Positions 13,101 through 21,806 of a DNA stretch of 64,000 bases are shown one piece after another. Position numbers and translations under genes: made by a program. The stretch covers positions 4,641,501 to 4,705,500 of the forward strand of contig JAYJMM010000114.1 of NCBI GenBank assembly GCA_037349105.1, read 5' to 3'. Numbering within the stretch: position 1 is the stretch's first letter; each line of letters starts with the position of its first letter. The stretch is from Limnomonas spitsbergensis. Lineage: Eukaryota > Chlorophyta > Chlorophyceae > Chlamydomonadales. The notes under the pieces are model-generated. The model saw only the letters and a program-made list of their open reading frames with translations. It had not been told where the DNA came from and ran no database searches.

Positions 13101-16100
13101 ACCCTAAAAGCCTGAGCTTTAAAATCCGAACCCTAAACCTTTGCCCTTAACCCCGCCTTGGCACACTCAGCACTGCACACTCCCAGCCCTCAAACTCCCT
13201 TGCACCCTGCGTCTTGACCTCTGAACCCTAAACCCTCAAACCCTAAACCTTAAAACCTAAACTTTAAACCTATGCCCTCCACCCCTCCATGGCACACCCC
13301 CAGCCCCCCAGCTCCCTTGCACCCTGCACCCTGCTCCTTGAACTCTGAAACCTGAACCATTTCCGCCCCTTACCTCGTGACTGACCTTCACTTCCAGGAG
13401 CAACGAGTGCTCCCCATCTTCGAGTTTCTTGTTGCCGACAGGGAGGAGTGCGGCCTCCTAAACCCTAAACCTTTGCGCTTCATGTTGTGGGTGCGGCATC
13501 CTCATCGACGGCTGCCTGCCCCGCCCCTTGCTTCGACGCAAAAGCCTTAACCCTGCCCCTGGCCCATCTGCTATATCCCTGAGAACCTAAGCCCTAGACC
13601 CTGGGCCCTAAATCTGTAACCTCCAGCTTGCATCCTATGCATCTGAACCCTTGACCCTGAAACCTGAAGCTGATCTGGAACTCTTGAACCTGAACACTTG
13701 ACCCTGAAACCTGAACCATTGACCCCACACCCTAGACTCTGAACCTTGAACAGATCCTGAACCCTAACCCCTAAACCCTAACCCTTGACCCTGAACCCTC
13801 AGCCCTCCACATCCGGGAGCAGCGGGACAAGCGCGTCTTCCCCGTCTTTGTGTTTGACATAGCGGACGGGGGGGAGTACGGCATCCTCATTGACGGCCTC
13901 GTCAAGGCGACCGCCTTCTCCGACATGGCAGTGGCGGTGTCCAGCCGGGCGGACAAAGTGATGTCACACTTTTCCTGCAGGTGTGTGTGCGTGTGGAAAA
14001 GAGTGGACGAATGGAAATGGCCGCTTAGGAAGGCCTGCTGCATTGCCCGGGCACGGGTGGGATGATGCCGGTGATGTTAAAATGACATAGTAACAATATT
14101 AGCACCGGTAGCGTTGTTACATTTCCGCTGATTACGTTTGCCTTTCCACACCTCTAGTCGAGTGTCGTAACTCTATATTAAGCCCTGCACCTCTTTATTC
14201 ATTTATTTTCCATTCATTTATTTTTCTTTTATTTTTCATTTATTTTTATTTTATTCAGCCCGGCATGGAACACAAGCTGTAATATTAGTTTGCGCACTGC
14301 CCGATTCCAACCAAGTATATAACCAATTCCACCTAGCATCGTTATCGCGCACCCCCCCGTTCTGACTAACTGTTTCGTAAGCGCGGCTAACGCGGTCACC
14401 TTACCCAAGTCACCGAAATATTCGCGCACCCCTCGTAAATCATTATTTTGTGGGAAGACAAACCCAATCACTGTATACGGTACGATATGTTGTGAGAAGC
14501 ATTACCGGTAGTATGCGGTACAATCAGTGCTGTGCCATTGCACCGTAATTTAGAAATCGTGCTGGTGATTACGGTCCCTTACTGGTAAAAGTAGCTGAAT
14601 ATGCCTTGAAATTACGGTGACTAGTACTCAGCTACGTAATTCAGCCACCGTAAGGACCGTAATTGGCACAGCACTGGGCACAATGTGTTGAAATAACTCT
14701 CACCGTTTGTCATACAGGAAGAAAGTGTGAAAACGCCGCAGCGGTGGCACCGCGCACCTCAACCACATTGGATTTGTGGATTGTAGGCTTACTAATCATT
14801 AATGATCCCTCATGTTCATGCTTGGGTTCAAGCTAAAAGTTCAAATCATTCCCTTTTTTTATCCACCTTTTCTTATTTACCTTGCGTGTTCAAAACTTGT
14901 GGTCTTTTCCATCTGAACATCTTTTCCAGCACGCCCGCAATAAAATACTTTTTCGCAAACGCCTGAAGGTATAACAAGGCCGTGTCAGGCCCACTGCAGT
15001 CAACCCCTGTTATTGAAACAGATTGCTAGCCAGCATGAAGACTGCCACGCTGGCGTTAAAATGCTTTTCACGAACCCTGTACCTATAAGTGCGACAAGAC
15101 GGAACCTTCCAAGTCAGTTCTACTACAGAAAATCGCGGTTATTAGAACAGGTTGTAAGCTAGCATGAATACTACCACGTCGGCGTTGCAATGCTTGTCAC
15201 GCACCTGTGAAGGTACAACAAGGCGGAACCTTCCGAGTCAGGTGTACTGCAGAGAATTGCGGTGATTACAATAGGTTGTAACCTGGCATGAAAGACGCCA
15301 CACCGGCGTGAAAATGCATTTCACCCACCTGTGAAGGTACAACAAGGCGGAACCTGCTGCGGATGATGTCACACGAGAGGTACTCGGGGCCATCATGAGC
15401 GGAGGTCAGTTAGCCGGCAGGCAGGTGGTTGGGGTATCTTTCGGTTTGTTTCAAATTCCGGTTTTGGGAGAGCAATATTGAGTGGAGGTCGGTTAGCCGG
15501 CGGCGGGTGGTCAGGGTGTCTGTCGGTTTGTTTCAAAAAAAAATGGGGGGGCCATCATGAGCGGAGGTCAGTTAGCCGGCAGGCAGGTGGTTGGGGTATC
15601 TTCCGGTTTGTCTCGAAGTTCGGTTTGGGGAGAGCAATATTGAGCTGGGGTCGGTTGGCTGGCAGCGAGTGGTTGGGCTATCTGTTGGTCTGTTTTGAAT
15701 TTCTGGTCCTCGGGGCGATCATGAGCGGAGATCAGTTGCGCGGCGGGTTGGTCGGAGCATCTGTCTGTTTGTTTGTTTTGAATTTCTGGTCCTTGGGGAA
15801 ATCATTAGCGGAGGTCGGTTGGCTGGCAGCGAGTGGTTGGTCTATCTGTCGGTTTCTTTTGATTTTCTGGTCCTCGGGGCAATCATGAGCGGAGGTCAGT
15901 TGGTAGGTGTTAGGTGGTTGGAGCATCTGTTTGTTGGTTTGTTTGTTTCAAATTTGTGGTCCTTGAGGAAATCATGAGCGGAGGTTGGTTGGCTGGCATG
16001 GGTCTCTGTCGGTCTGTTTTGAATTTTGGTTCTTCGGGCAATCATGAGCGGAGGTCGGTTGGCTGCCGGCAGGTGGTTGGGGTATTTGTCGGTTTGTTTT

Positions 16101-19100
16101 GAATTTTGTTTTTTCGGGGCACTTATGAGTAGAGGTGGGTTGGGCAGGAGGCTTGTTCTTGCCTGGCTGGGGTGTCTATGGGTTGTTTTGAATTTAAGGT
16201 CCTCAGGTCCCCCGAACCTGGTCACTCCACACCCTGGGCAACAGGCATTTTGCTGCATCAAGCTGTCAAGGCCTTCGGCCAGGCTGTAGCTGACGTGCAA
16301 CGGAGGTGTAGCTGAAATGCAGCTGAAGCACCCATCCAAAACACTGCGTCGCTACTCCTCACTCTGACCCTGCAGAGTGAGGCGTCCCCAAAAACACGTT
16401 TTCTCCTGTGATACCGTTTTACCAAAATGTGGATATTGTTTTCCTAGACACCCAAAACCCGCTCCTCCACGTAGCTTAGGGCAGGGATCCCACAGGGAAC
16501 AGTCCCTTCAGGTATTTGGAGGCGGGTTTTTGGTGTAAGGGCAGGTTTGTTGGTTGAAATGTAGGTGAAGTGCCCTGAAGTGTACCTGACATGTAGCTGA
16601 AGTGCAGCTGAAGCACCCTTGCAATTCACCCTGTCCCTGCAGTGTGGGGCGCTCCCGACACGTCTGTTGGTTGTAATGTGTCTGAGGTGCCCTGAAGTGT
16701 AGCTGACAGGTAGCTGAAGCACCCTTGAAATCCACACTGTTCCTGCAGTGTGGGGCGTTCCCGACACGTCTGTTGGTTGAAATGTAGCTGAAGTGTAGCT
16801 GAAGCACCCTTGCAATTCACCCTCTCCCTGAAGTGTGGGGCGTCCCAGACACATCTGTGTACTACAGCGCGGGATCTGGAGAGGGTCAGGACTACCGGTG
16901 GAGTGTCGGCAACACACCCTTTGGGCCACTGTCCCACAAGTGAGTCAAGCACGTCTAGTACCAGCAGGGCCCTCTGCTTGGCAAACGCGTCTTATTTGGA
17001 GCGGGGGGGGGGGACCTATGTTCCCCCCCCCCCCCCTCGCCAGGCGACCCCCTCGCGCATTCTCCCCCCCTGGTTGCGTAACCTTGTCTTGGAGCCCCCT
17101 CCCCCCCTTGTCACCTTACCTGCAAGCTATCGACCAGCTCCGTGACGCTCCAGGTATCTAGGTCGAGTATCATGGTGTCACCCCACCTCTCATAACATGG
17201 CCATGTGACCCCCTCTCCCTCTGGTCACGTAACCTGCAGGCTGTCAATGAGCTCCACCGCAGTCCACGCCCTCGTCACGTAACTTCGGTTAACCCCCCCT
17301 CATTACGCAACCTCTGTTTGTAACTCCCGCACTCTGGTTACGGAACCTTGCCGAGTAACCCCCCTTGTCGCGTAATCGCCACGCTATCGATGAGCTTCAT
17401 GGCGATCCAAACGGAAAGTGGTTTTATAACCCGCGCTCTCATCACACAACCTCGTTGTGTACCCACCCACTTGTCGTGTAACCTGCAGGCTATCAATGAG
17501 CTTCATGGCGATCCAAACGGAAAGTGGTTTTATAACCCGCGCTCTCATCACACAGCCTCGTTGTGTACCCACCCACTTGTCGTGTAACCTGCAGGCTATC
17601 AATGAGCTTCATGGCGATCCAGACGGCCAAGCGGAACATCGTCGTGTCTCGGCTGGAGGTCGCCATCGCCCGCGTCGTGCGTCTTCTCAACGCCCTCTCG
17701 CAGATGTCTTAGTAAGGAGGGGGAAGTGGGGAGGACTGCACCTTGCTACCATGTCTTTCTTTTTGTCTCAGCTACATGTCAGCTACGTGTCAGCAGGGGG
17801 TGTCAGCTACACGCCTGCATCGTGCGCCTTCTCTACGCCCTCTCGCAGATGTCATAGCAAGGAGGGGGGCAGGAGGCAGGACTGCACCTTGGTACTATGT
17901 CTTTCTTTTTGTCTCACCTACATGGCAGCTACTTGGCAGCTACGCCAGCTACCCGCCCGTGTTGTGCGCCTCCTCAATGCCCTCTCACAGATGTCATAGT
18001 AAGGACAAGGGCGGGTGTGCTGCAGCTTATGTTTTTTTGTGACTCAGCTACATGTCAGCCACGTGTCAGGTTCGTCACAGCTACAATTCAGATACATGTC
18101 AGCTAAATGTCAGCTACAGCTAAATTTCAGCTTCATATTTGTTAGTAACTTGCTAGCCGCAGATCTTCTGCTTGTCAGACACACAGCTACATGACAGCTA
18201 CATGACAGCTACATGACAGCTACACCATAAAACCTCTCCCTGACCACCTGCTTGTAGGATATGGACGACTGGATTTGGTCATGCTGAAAGACCAGCGGGA
18301 TGAGATGCTGAGGATCCCCCGTCACTCCTTTCCCCCAAACCGCCTAGGGTTTAGGGTTCCCCCAAACCGCCTCATGACTGCCGCCATGGGCGGCTTGATG
18401 TGGACATGCTGCGTACCGGCAGGGATGAGATGCTGATCCGTAGGCCCCTTTTCAACCCCTTTATCCTGACCCCCCCCTCTCTGCCACCTGCTTGCAGTAA
18501 TGGGCAGCTGAACGTGGACACGCGACGAGGGGCTGATCCGTAGGCCCCCTTTCACCTTTTCACCCTGAACCCTGAACTCTGACCCCCCCCTCCCTGCCAT
18601 CTGCTTGCAGTAATGGATGGCTGGATGTGGACACGCTGCGCGACCAGCGGGACAAGATGCTGATCCGGATGACCCTCCATCACCCCCTTATCCTTTAACC
18701 CTTAACCTCCTCTCTAAACCCCCTCCCTGCCATCTGCTTGCAGTAATGGACGGTTGGATGTGGACACGCTGCGCGACCAGCGGGACGAGATGCTGATCCG
18801 GATGACGATGGCGCAGTTCAAGCTGTCGGAGGCGGCGAGGATGTTGGGGCAGTGGCAGGCCCACGACGCGTACAAAATGGCCAGGTGGGGGAGAGATGGC
18901 AGGCCCTTGAACTGACAGGGTGGAAGAGAATCGGCAGGCGTGGGAAGCGTGTTCACTGGGGAGGCGGGGGGAAAGTGGGAAGCTCGTCAATGACACAGTG
19001 GGAGAGAAGTGGCAGGCGCATAGGACGGCAAGACATTGGGGCAGTGGCAGGCCCACGGCGCGTGCAAGATGGCCAGACGGGGGAGCAGTGGTATGCGAGG

Positions 19101-21806
19101 TGGGGTGTCACGCGGCAGGCCCACAATAAGGTCATAACGGTGAGGTGGGAGGCAGTTGGTAGGTCCGAAATGTGGTGAGGTGGGGTACAAGTGGCAGGCC
19201 CAAAAAAAAGTGATGGCGGCAGAGGAAATCATTAGTGTGCCGGGCTGCGACCACCCAGGTCCATACTGCCTTAAACCCTTAACCTTAAACCCTAAACCCT
19301 AATACTGCTGGACGTCCAAGGTGGTCTGGCGCGCTCAGAACCCCAAAGCAATGCGCACTGGACCCTAAACAATTTACACTCAACCCTAACCCCCCCAGCC
19401 ACCGCTCAGGTCCATACTGCTGGACGTCCAAGGTGTTCTGGCCTGCTCCGAACCTAAACTGTGCTGAATCCTAAACCCTAAACCCTAAACTGTGCTGAAG
19501 CCTTAACCCTAAACTGTGCTTAACCCTATACCCTAAACTGTGCTGAAGCATTAACCCCTAAACCCTAAACTGTGCTGAAGCCTATACCATAAGCTGTGCT
19601 GAAGCATAAACCCTAAACTTTGCTTAAGCCTAAACTCTAAACGGTGCTTAAGCCTAAGCCCTCAACTGTATTGAAGCAGAAACCCTAAACTTTTATGAAG
19701 CCTAAATTCTAAGCCCTACACCCTGCCCCCATTCTACTGCCCAGGTCCTTGCTTCTGGACGTGGAAAATATGGAGCGCATGGCTCGCGCACTGTCAAGAA
19801 AGGTGCGCTGTCACTCCATCTGACTGGTTTCAGTGCCAGCCTTAACCTTAAAGCCACCACCCTGTAAGACAGGGCGGCAGGGGTTCGGTGTCACCCTTTA
19901 CCCCGAAACCCTCAACCCACCACTCTTTCAGACAGGGCGACAGGAGCGGGGTTGCAGTTGCTAGGATGCCCGGTGTGTAGGATGTTTTCATGTTCAGGGT
20001 GTAGGGTTGAGCAACCTGTGGTGGGCTGCAATGCAATGCAAGGATGATCAGTTTTGAGAATGCCGGGTGTAGGGTGTAGGATTTGGCGATCAGCAGTGGG
20101 CTGTAGTGCCCAGCATGCACGACATGTCGTGCTGTGGGCTGTAGTGCCCAGCATGCACGACATGCCGTGCTGTGGGCTGTAGTGCCCAGCATGCACGACT
20201 TGCCGTGCTGTGGGCTGTAGTGCCCAGCATGCACGACATGCCCTGCTGTGGGCTGTAGTGCCCAGCATGCACGACATGCCGTGCTGTGGGCTTTGGGTGA
20301 AGCGATCAGCTTGCAGGCGGGCTGCACTGTAGAGGATGCTCAGGTTCAGGGTGTAAGGTTTAGGATAAAGCAGTCGGTGGTGGGCTGCAGAGTTGGTGGG
20401 CTGCACTGAAGAGGATGCTCAGGTTCAGGGTGTAGGGTTAAGGGTTAAGCAGTCGGTGGTGGGCTACAGTGTTGATGGGCTGCAGCGTTGGTGGGCTGTA
20501 TAATTGGTGGGCTGCAGAGTTGGTGGGCTGCACCGAAGAGGATGCTCAGGTTCAGGGTGTAGGGTTTAGGGTTAAGCAGTCGGTGGTGGGCTGCAGAGGT
20601 GGTGGGCTGCAGAGGTGGTGGGCTGCAGAGGTGATGGGATGCAGAGTTGGTAGGCTGCAGAGGTGGTTGGCTGCAGTGGTGGTGGGCTGCAGTGCCTAGG
20701 ATGCTCAGGGTTAAGTTGTAAGCAGTCCGCGGTGGACTGCTGTGTTGTTGTTACAAAGTTGCCGCCACCACCCTAAGGTGGTGGGCTGCAGCGGTGGTGG
20801 GCTGCAGAGCCTAGGATGCTTGGAGTCCATGTCATCTTATGATTACCGACTAAGGAGCAGGGTTTTTTCGACTGTGCAAGGGAAGTGTAGCCGTTTTCTT
20901 TGTCAGGCCTCTGGGCCGCCACCACTGGGCCGTCGTGGACCAATCTTAGAGCGGCCTACGGCCGGTGTTCCAAGCAGCAGAGGCAAATTGCTGTAGCAGA
21001 TGCAGCTGCATTGCCCTCAATTCAACAGCGCTATGACCTTTGTTTCCCCCATGTTTCCTTGCTGGCCTGGAAAACTCCTGCGAGCATGGGGATGGGGAAA
21101 GAATTCAAATGACAGGGTTGTGGAATCCTCCCCGTGGACCCCAGGTTTATGGTTAGGGTATACCCTGAACCCTGGATTCTGAACACTCAACCTAAATGAT
21201 GTATAAACCATTCCGTGATCCCCAGGTGCGTGGCAAGGGTTGATCCCTTGATCCAGATTTCAGGGGTTATCCCTTGATCCATCCCTTAAGGTTGATCCCT
21301 TGATCCAGATTTGAGGGTTGATCCCTTGATCCAAACCTTAGGGTTGATCCCTTGATCCAGATTTGAGGGGTTATCCCTTGATCCAAACCTTAGGGTTGAT
21401 CCATTGATCCAGATTTGAGGGTTGATCCCTTGATCCAGATTTTAGGGGTTATCCCTTGATCCAAATCTTGATCCCACAACCAAATAGTATGGGATGGTCC
21501 CCGTGACTCCCAGGTTTATGACTAGAGTTTTGGGTTAAATGTTTACCCTGAACCATAAAACCTTAAACCCTTAGTCCATCACTCACAACCCTGAACCCTT
21601 TACTGTTCACTTGTAACACTTACCCCTAAACCCTCAACACATCCCTTAACCCCCAGGTGTACGGCAAGCTCAGGTGCGAAGGGGCGTCATCGCTGCTGTC
21701 CATTTGGTGGGCGCCAACGGCGGCAATTGTTGCATGGCCGCTGGCTGTGTGGGTGCGGGCCCGCCTCACCACCGTGTATGCCCCCAAGATGGAGAAGATC
21801 TATTAG
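954..21806 (+). CDS. large multi-exon gene, PTHR31515/DUF7906-like membrane-anchored protein (5' end outside window)
   Basis: Twelve exons are visible: 954-1151, 1580-1747, 4826-4927, 6319-6381, 8469-8648, 12596-12716, 13803-13980, 16849-16939, 17595-17711, 18744-18884, 19745-19802 and 21657-21806 (stop TAG), about 520 codons. All introns are GT-AG and phases match at every junction except 13980 to 16849, where an exon starting and ending in the right phases is missing from my model. From memory, the order of recognisable blocks (WIDIQAGPTNYGP; DDGFIFHQARTTKTLD; RVFPVFVFDIADGG; WSVGNTPFGPLS; AIQTAKRNIVVSRLE; a C-terminal membrane helix) follows plant proteins At5g58100/At3g28720, a family with a lumenal or extracellular body and one C-terminal membrane span; their biochemical role is poorly known. 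The N-terminal part lies before the window. Introns total about 19 kb and are filled with tandem repeats of the splice junctions. Whether the gene is expressed is not shown by the sequence, but the open, in-phase exons argue against a pseudogene. Confidence 0.65.
1110..1660 (+). repeat. duplicated exon ends around the first intron
   Basis: The exon 3' end with donor (GGTGCCGGCGCTGACGGTGT at 1115 and onward) recurs at about 1257 and 1424, and the exon 5' block coding YEEPDETKQPLTRSCPG occurs at 1466 and again at 1603. Copies are decayed and not all in frame. Confidence 0.6.
1580..1747 (+). CDS. exon: 'IDIQAGPTNYGP' block
   Basis: Fifty-six codons, phase 0 to 0, acceptor ctctcag and donor CAG|gtgaga. 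The exon encodes an acidic stretch (YEEPDETKQPLTRSCPG) followed by LPYVWIDIQAGPTNYGP, which resembles the 'IDL-AGP-YG' signature I recall from the plant family. An alternative acceptor at 1560 (cacacag) would add six residues. The first half of the exon is duplicated upstream at about 1466-1520. Confidence 0.6.
2200..3925 (+). repeat. 58-bp intronic minisatellite with 696-bp higher-order period
   Basis: About 30 copies of a 58-bp unit containing GGCCAGGCAGAGCAAACCAG and CAGGGAGACCACCACCCAA. The variant gactaccatttacccc at 2635 recurs at 3331, exactly 696 bp (12 units) later, together with the neighbouring aatggccagg variant, so a 12-unit block was duplicated. The unit is free of stops in most frames and 58 is not a multiple of 3, which is why long open frames appear on both strands; none is a gene. 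Confidence 0.9.
4440..5190 (+). repeat. short repeats plus duplicated exon edges
   Basis: From 4440 to 4600 a loose repeat of tgtactgctcgtgt/ctaagtgt words; from 4590 copies of ccaggtgcttccac at 4592, 4692 and 4823; then copies of the donor-side exon text ctctctggtgtggtcagc at about 4905 and 5075. A (GT)n run lies at 4940-4962. Confidence 0.6.
4826..4927 (+). CDS. exon: hydrophobic strand block
   Basis: Thirty-four codons, phase 0 to 0, acceptor gtttgcag and donor CAG|gtgcgt. The peptide ends in a hydrophobic strand-like segment (LVLAILPDLASLVWSACQ). Decayed copies of the acceptor side lie at about 4592 and 4692 and of the donor side at about 5050-5096 and 5155-5190, so the neighbouring copies could be mistaken for exons. 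Confidence 0.5.
5200..6315. other. intron: degenerate repeats and simple sequence
   Basis: No exon recognised. From 5480 to 5720 there is a loose repeat of 'ctttgggggtctaagg...ttagggttcaggg' (about 70 bp, 4 copies). From 5918 to 6190 there are poly-C tracts and CA repeats, and telomere-like CCCTAAACCC units at 6277-6300 directly before the next exon. Confidence 0.5.
6319..6381 (+). CDS. short exon HMVWPP...LLIQ
   Basis: Twenty-one codons, phase 0 to 0, between acceptor tcacacag and consensus donor CAG|gtgagc. The peptide begins HMVWPPMLHDEAGG and ends in a hydrophobic strand. Position and phase fit the series, but the exon is so short that chance is possible. Confidence 0.45.
6956..7737. mobile_element. 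782-bp TIR DNA transposon with TA flanks
   Basis: The ends are inverted repeats of about 28 bp (CCGTAGTATCAGTCCGATTT at the left; the reverse complement at 7718-7737, one mismatch). TA dinucleotides abut both ends, consistent with a TA target duplication (Tc1/mariner-like or similar; superfamily not proven). The word AAAACGAACC recurs in the terminal 100 bp on both sides, typical of transposase-binding subterminal repeats. It encloses the ORF at 7155-7676 and sits in an intron of the large gene. Confidence 0.7.
7155..7676 (+). CDS. unrecognised 173-aa protein inside the TIR element
   Basis: The ORF fills the centre of the TIR element and is much more GC-rich and codon-like than its flanks. 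I do not recognise a transposase catalytic domain. Visible features are an Ala/Pro-rich linker, an acidic-hydrophobic segment AIIDLDPDVEIVGERPRR (about residues 55-72) that looks like tandem SUMO-interacting motifs, a Lys/Arg-rich block (KKPKASRRRKQ) and a second basic region (KRGPYYVKK). The tail overlaps the terminal AAAACGAACC repeats. It could be a DNA-binding accessory protein of the element or a captured host fragment. Confidence 0.45.
   Translation: MSERQFTFAESIARAKARAVLAAPHQTSPAPADGAVNLPGAAPLATAPATTPATAIIDLDPDVEIVGERPRRVFQPQQKKPKASRRRKQASTTRYYEGVPLLQVIRRAKEVAALRAARPATIQRKGKRGPYYVKKRTGDCRFEWFWSKNEPVIVKISSLRSEKRTTKTKAWFF
8040..8480 (+). repeat. upstream duplicates of the 8469 exon acceptor region
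   Basis: The text catgcacgactccctc and the following CCCCAACCGGCTG occur at about 8142, 8319 and, in the exon, 8478 (spacings 177 and about 160 bp). The first two copies have diverged into non-coding text. Confidence 0.7.
8469..8648 (+). CDS. exon: IIHMHDS...YAQALK block
   Basis: Sixty codons, phase 0 to 0, acceptor ttccccag and donor AAG|gtgagg. The peptide starts IIHMHDSLGPPPNRLDMDNL and ends CEACVLTYAQALK. Its 5' part is duplicated twice upstream (about 8140-8200 and 8318-8380) and its 3' part with donor eight times downstream (to 9661). The chosen exon is the only one keeping both ends in one frame. Confidence 0.6.
8584..9661 (+). repeat. nine copies of an exon 3' end with its splice donor
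   Basis: The segment coding CEACVLTYAQALK plus donor gtgagg recurs with donors after 8648, 8789, 8919, 9060, 9190, 9308, 9418, 9526 and 9661 (spacing about 110-140 bp; a 270-bp higher-order pair is visible between 8580 and 9190). The first five are nearly identical; later ones decay. Spacer text is Gly/Lys-coding (gaagctgggaagaagctg). Confidence 0.8.
9670..10540. other. intron with interstitial telomere-like tract
   Basis: No exon recognised. A perfect run of (CCCTTAA)n lies at about 10322-10388, followed by CCCTGAAAC variants. A short AT-rich block around 10040-10110 (ttttttttctgtcttg...) is unexplained. Confidence 0.5.
10540..12600 (+). repeat. 88-bp minisatellite carrying a splice acceptor in every unit
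   Basis: From 10748 to 12595 there are 21 units of exactly 88 bp, preceded by two irregular copies at 10547 and 10626. Each unit contains cccctcctctcgtag followed by GTGCGCACC, that is a pyrimidine tract, an AG acceptor and the first codons of the exon that begins at 12596. Unit length is 1 mod 3. Two unit variants (caggcctctccc/ctcctatac versus cactcctctccc/ctctcacac) alternate or cluster, showing block amplification. Confidence 0.95.
12596..12716 (+). CDS. exon: VRTARDDGFIFHQ block
   Basis: Forty codons plus one base (phase 0 to 1). Acceptor ctcgtag is the last of a long series of identical acceptors in the 88-bp array just upstream. The sequence DDGFIFHQARTTKTLDRAVL corresponds in my memory to a conserved 'GRFHVRTKTYLD' stretch of the plant homologues. 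A partial copy with donor follows at about 12773-12836. Confidence 0.65.
12720..13800. other. intron: donor duplicate, telomere-like words
   Basis: A partial copy of the 12596 exon's 3' half with donor lies at 12773-12836 (acatggacgacttcatgg). From 13080 to 13800 the text is telomere-like (CCCTAAACC, CCCTGAACC). A decayed copy of the following exon (gagcaacgagtgctccccat) lies at 13398-13460. Confidence 0.55.
13803..13980 (+). CDS. exon: RVFPVFVFDIADGG block
   Basis: Acceptor ccctcag; two bases complete the split codon from the previous exon, then 58 codons and two bases before donor gtgtgt. The hydrophobic block RVFPVFVFDIADGGEYG followed by AFSDMAVAVSSRADKVMSHFSC matches the best-remembered conserved region of the family (a strand, an acidic loop, a second strand). 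A decayed copy of the first part lies at about 13398-13460. Confidence 0.7.
14525..14676. mobile_element. 152-bp hAT-like MITE
   Basis: Perfect 13-bp terminal inverted repeats (CAGTGCTGTGCCA / TGGCACAGCACTG) flanked by an 8-bp target duplication with one mismatch (ggtacaat / ggcacaat). Much of the interior (accgtaat...attacggt) is also self-complementary. TIRs starting CAGTG and 8-bp duplications are the hAT pattern. Its TIR is shared with the elements at 46956 and 52862. Confidence 0.8.
14980..16215 (+). repeat. two diverged tandem repeat blocks in intron
   Basis: From about 15000 to 15350 a unit of about 110-115 bp (accacgtcggcgttgcaatg ... gtgaaggtacaacaaggcgg) occurs three to four times. 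From 15390 to 16210 another unit of 75-115 bp (gagcggaggtcggttggctgg ... tcggtttgttttgaatttc) occurs about eight times. No exon recognised, although one should lie somewhere between 13981 and 16848. Confidence 0.7.
16360..16850 (+). repeat. duplicates of the 16849 acceptor region
   Basis: The text 'tgcagtgtggggcg..cccgacacgtctgttggttg' at 16637 and 16745 matches the region around the true acceptor (gtggggcgtcccagacacatctg at 16835), spacing about 105 bp. Words gtagctgaagtg are also repeated between copies. Confidence 0.6.
16849..16939 (+). CDS. exon: WSVGNTPFGPLS block
   Basis: Acceptor gcgtcccag, donor CACAA|gtgagt (perfect consensus). The peptide contains YRWSVGNTPFGPLSH, corresponding to a conserved tryptophan-rich 'W..G..PFGPFS' motif in the plant proteins. 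Its phase does not match the preceding visible exon, so one exon is expected between 13981 and 16848. Partial copies of the acceptor side occur at about 16640 and 16745. Confidence 0.65.
17380..18240 (+). repeat. duplicated acceptor and donor sides of the 17595 exon
   Basis: Acceptor-side text ctatcaatgagcttcatggc appears at 17387, 17490 and 17597. Donor-side text ctcaacgccctctcgcagatg with the following donor appears at 17686, 17829 and 17972. Then to 18240 a short repeat of cagctacatgacagctaca. Confidence 0.75.
17595..17711 (+). CDS. exon: AIQTAKRNIVVSRLE helical block
   Basis: Acceptor cctgcag; one base completes the codon from the 16939 junction, followed by 38 codons and two bases (TA) before donor gtaagg. 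It encodes a helix (AIQTAKRNIVVSRLEVAIA) known as a conserved helical segment near the C-terminus of the family. The acceptor side is repeated twice upstream (about 17388 and 17490) and the donor side twice downstream (about 17820-17862 and 17957-18000). Confidence 0.65.
18360..19450 (+). repeat. duplicated edges of the 18744 and 19745 exons
   Basis: Acceptor-side copies (gatgtggacacgctgcg, gagatgctgatccg) at about 18382, 18497, 18608 and 18746; donor-side copies (ggggcagtggcaggcccacg ... atggccag) at 18845, 19038 and weaker ones to 19210. Text of the next exon's acceptor (ccaggtccatactgctggac) at 19256 and 19405. Confidence 0.7.
18744..18884 (+). CDS. exon: RLDVDTLRDQRDEML helical block
   Basis: Acceptor gcttgcag; the first T completes TAT with the preceding exon, and the exon leaves AG for the next one. 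It encodes a charged helix (RLDVDTLRDQRDEMLIRM) and ends QAHDAYKMA. Three upstream decayed copies of the acceptor side lie at about 18382, 18497 and 18608; donor-side copies follow at about 18850-19210. Confidence 0.6.
19450..21480 (+). repeat. intronic minisatellites (25, 38, 16 and 30 bp)
   Basis: 19460-19690: telomere-like unit aaccctaaactgtgctgaagc. 20100-20290: five copies of a 38-bp unit (ctgtagtgcccagcatgcac ...). 20330-20820: ggtgggctgcagaggt words. 21240-21475: about eight copies of gggttgatcccttgatccag. The region 20880-21120 is not repetitive and has a short open frame (LWAATTGPSWTNLRAAYG...) that might be an unassigned exon but is not needed by the phases. Confidence 0.7.
19745..19802 (+). 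CDS. exon: SLLLDVENMERMARALSRK
   Basis: Acceptor gcccag, donor AAG|gtgcgc. The first base completes an Arg codon; the exon ends in phase 0, fitting the last exon directly. Decayed copies of the acceptor side (ggtccatactgctggacgt) occur at about 19258-19320 and 19408-19432. Confidence 0.55.
21657..21806 (+). CDS. terminal exon with C-terminal membrane helix
   Basis: Acceptor cccccag, phase 0, 49 codons and stop TAG at 21804-21806. The peptide has a Trp/Ala/Leu-rich hydrophobic segment (SLLSIWWAPTAAIVAWPLAV) followed by a basic tail, which fits a single C-terminal transmembrane helix as in the plant homologues. Two decayed tandem copies of the exon, including the region of the stop codon, follow up to about 22185. 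Confidence 0.6.
   Translation: MYGKLRCEGASSLLSIWWAPTAAIVAWPLAVWVRARLTTVYAPKMEKIY

Noticed and set aside
17493..17690. Minus frame over the 17.5-kb repeats
   Set aside because: Shadow of the + strand exon and its duplicated acceptor region.
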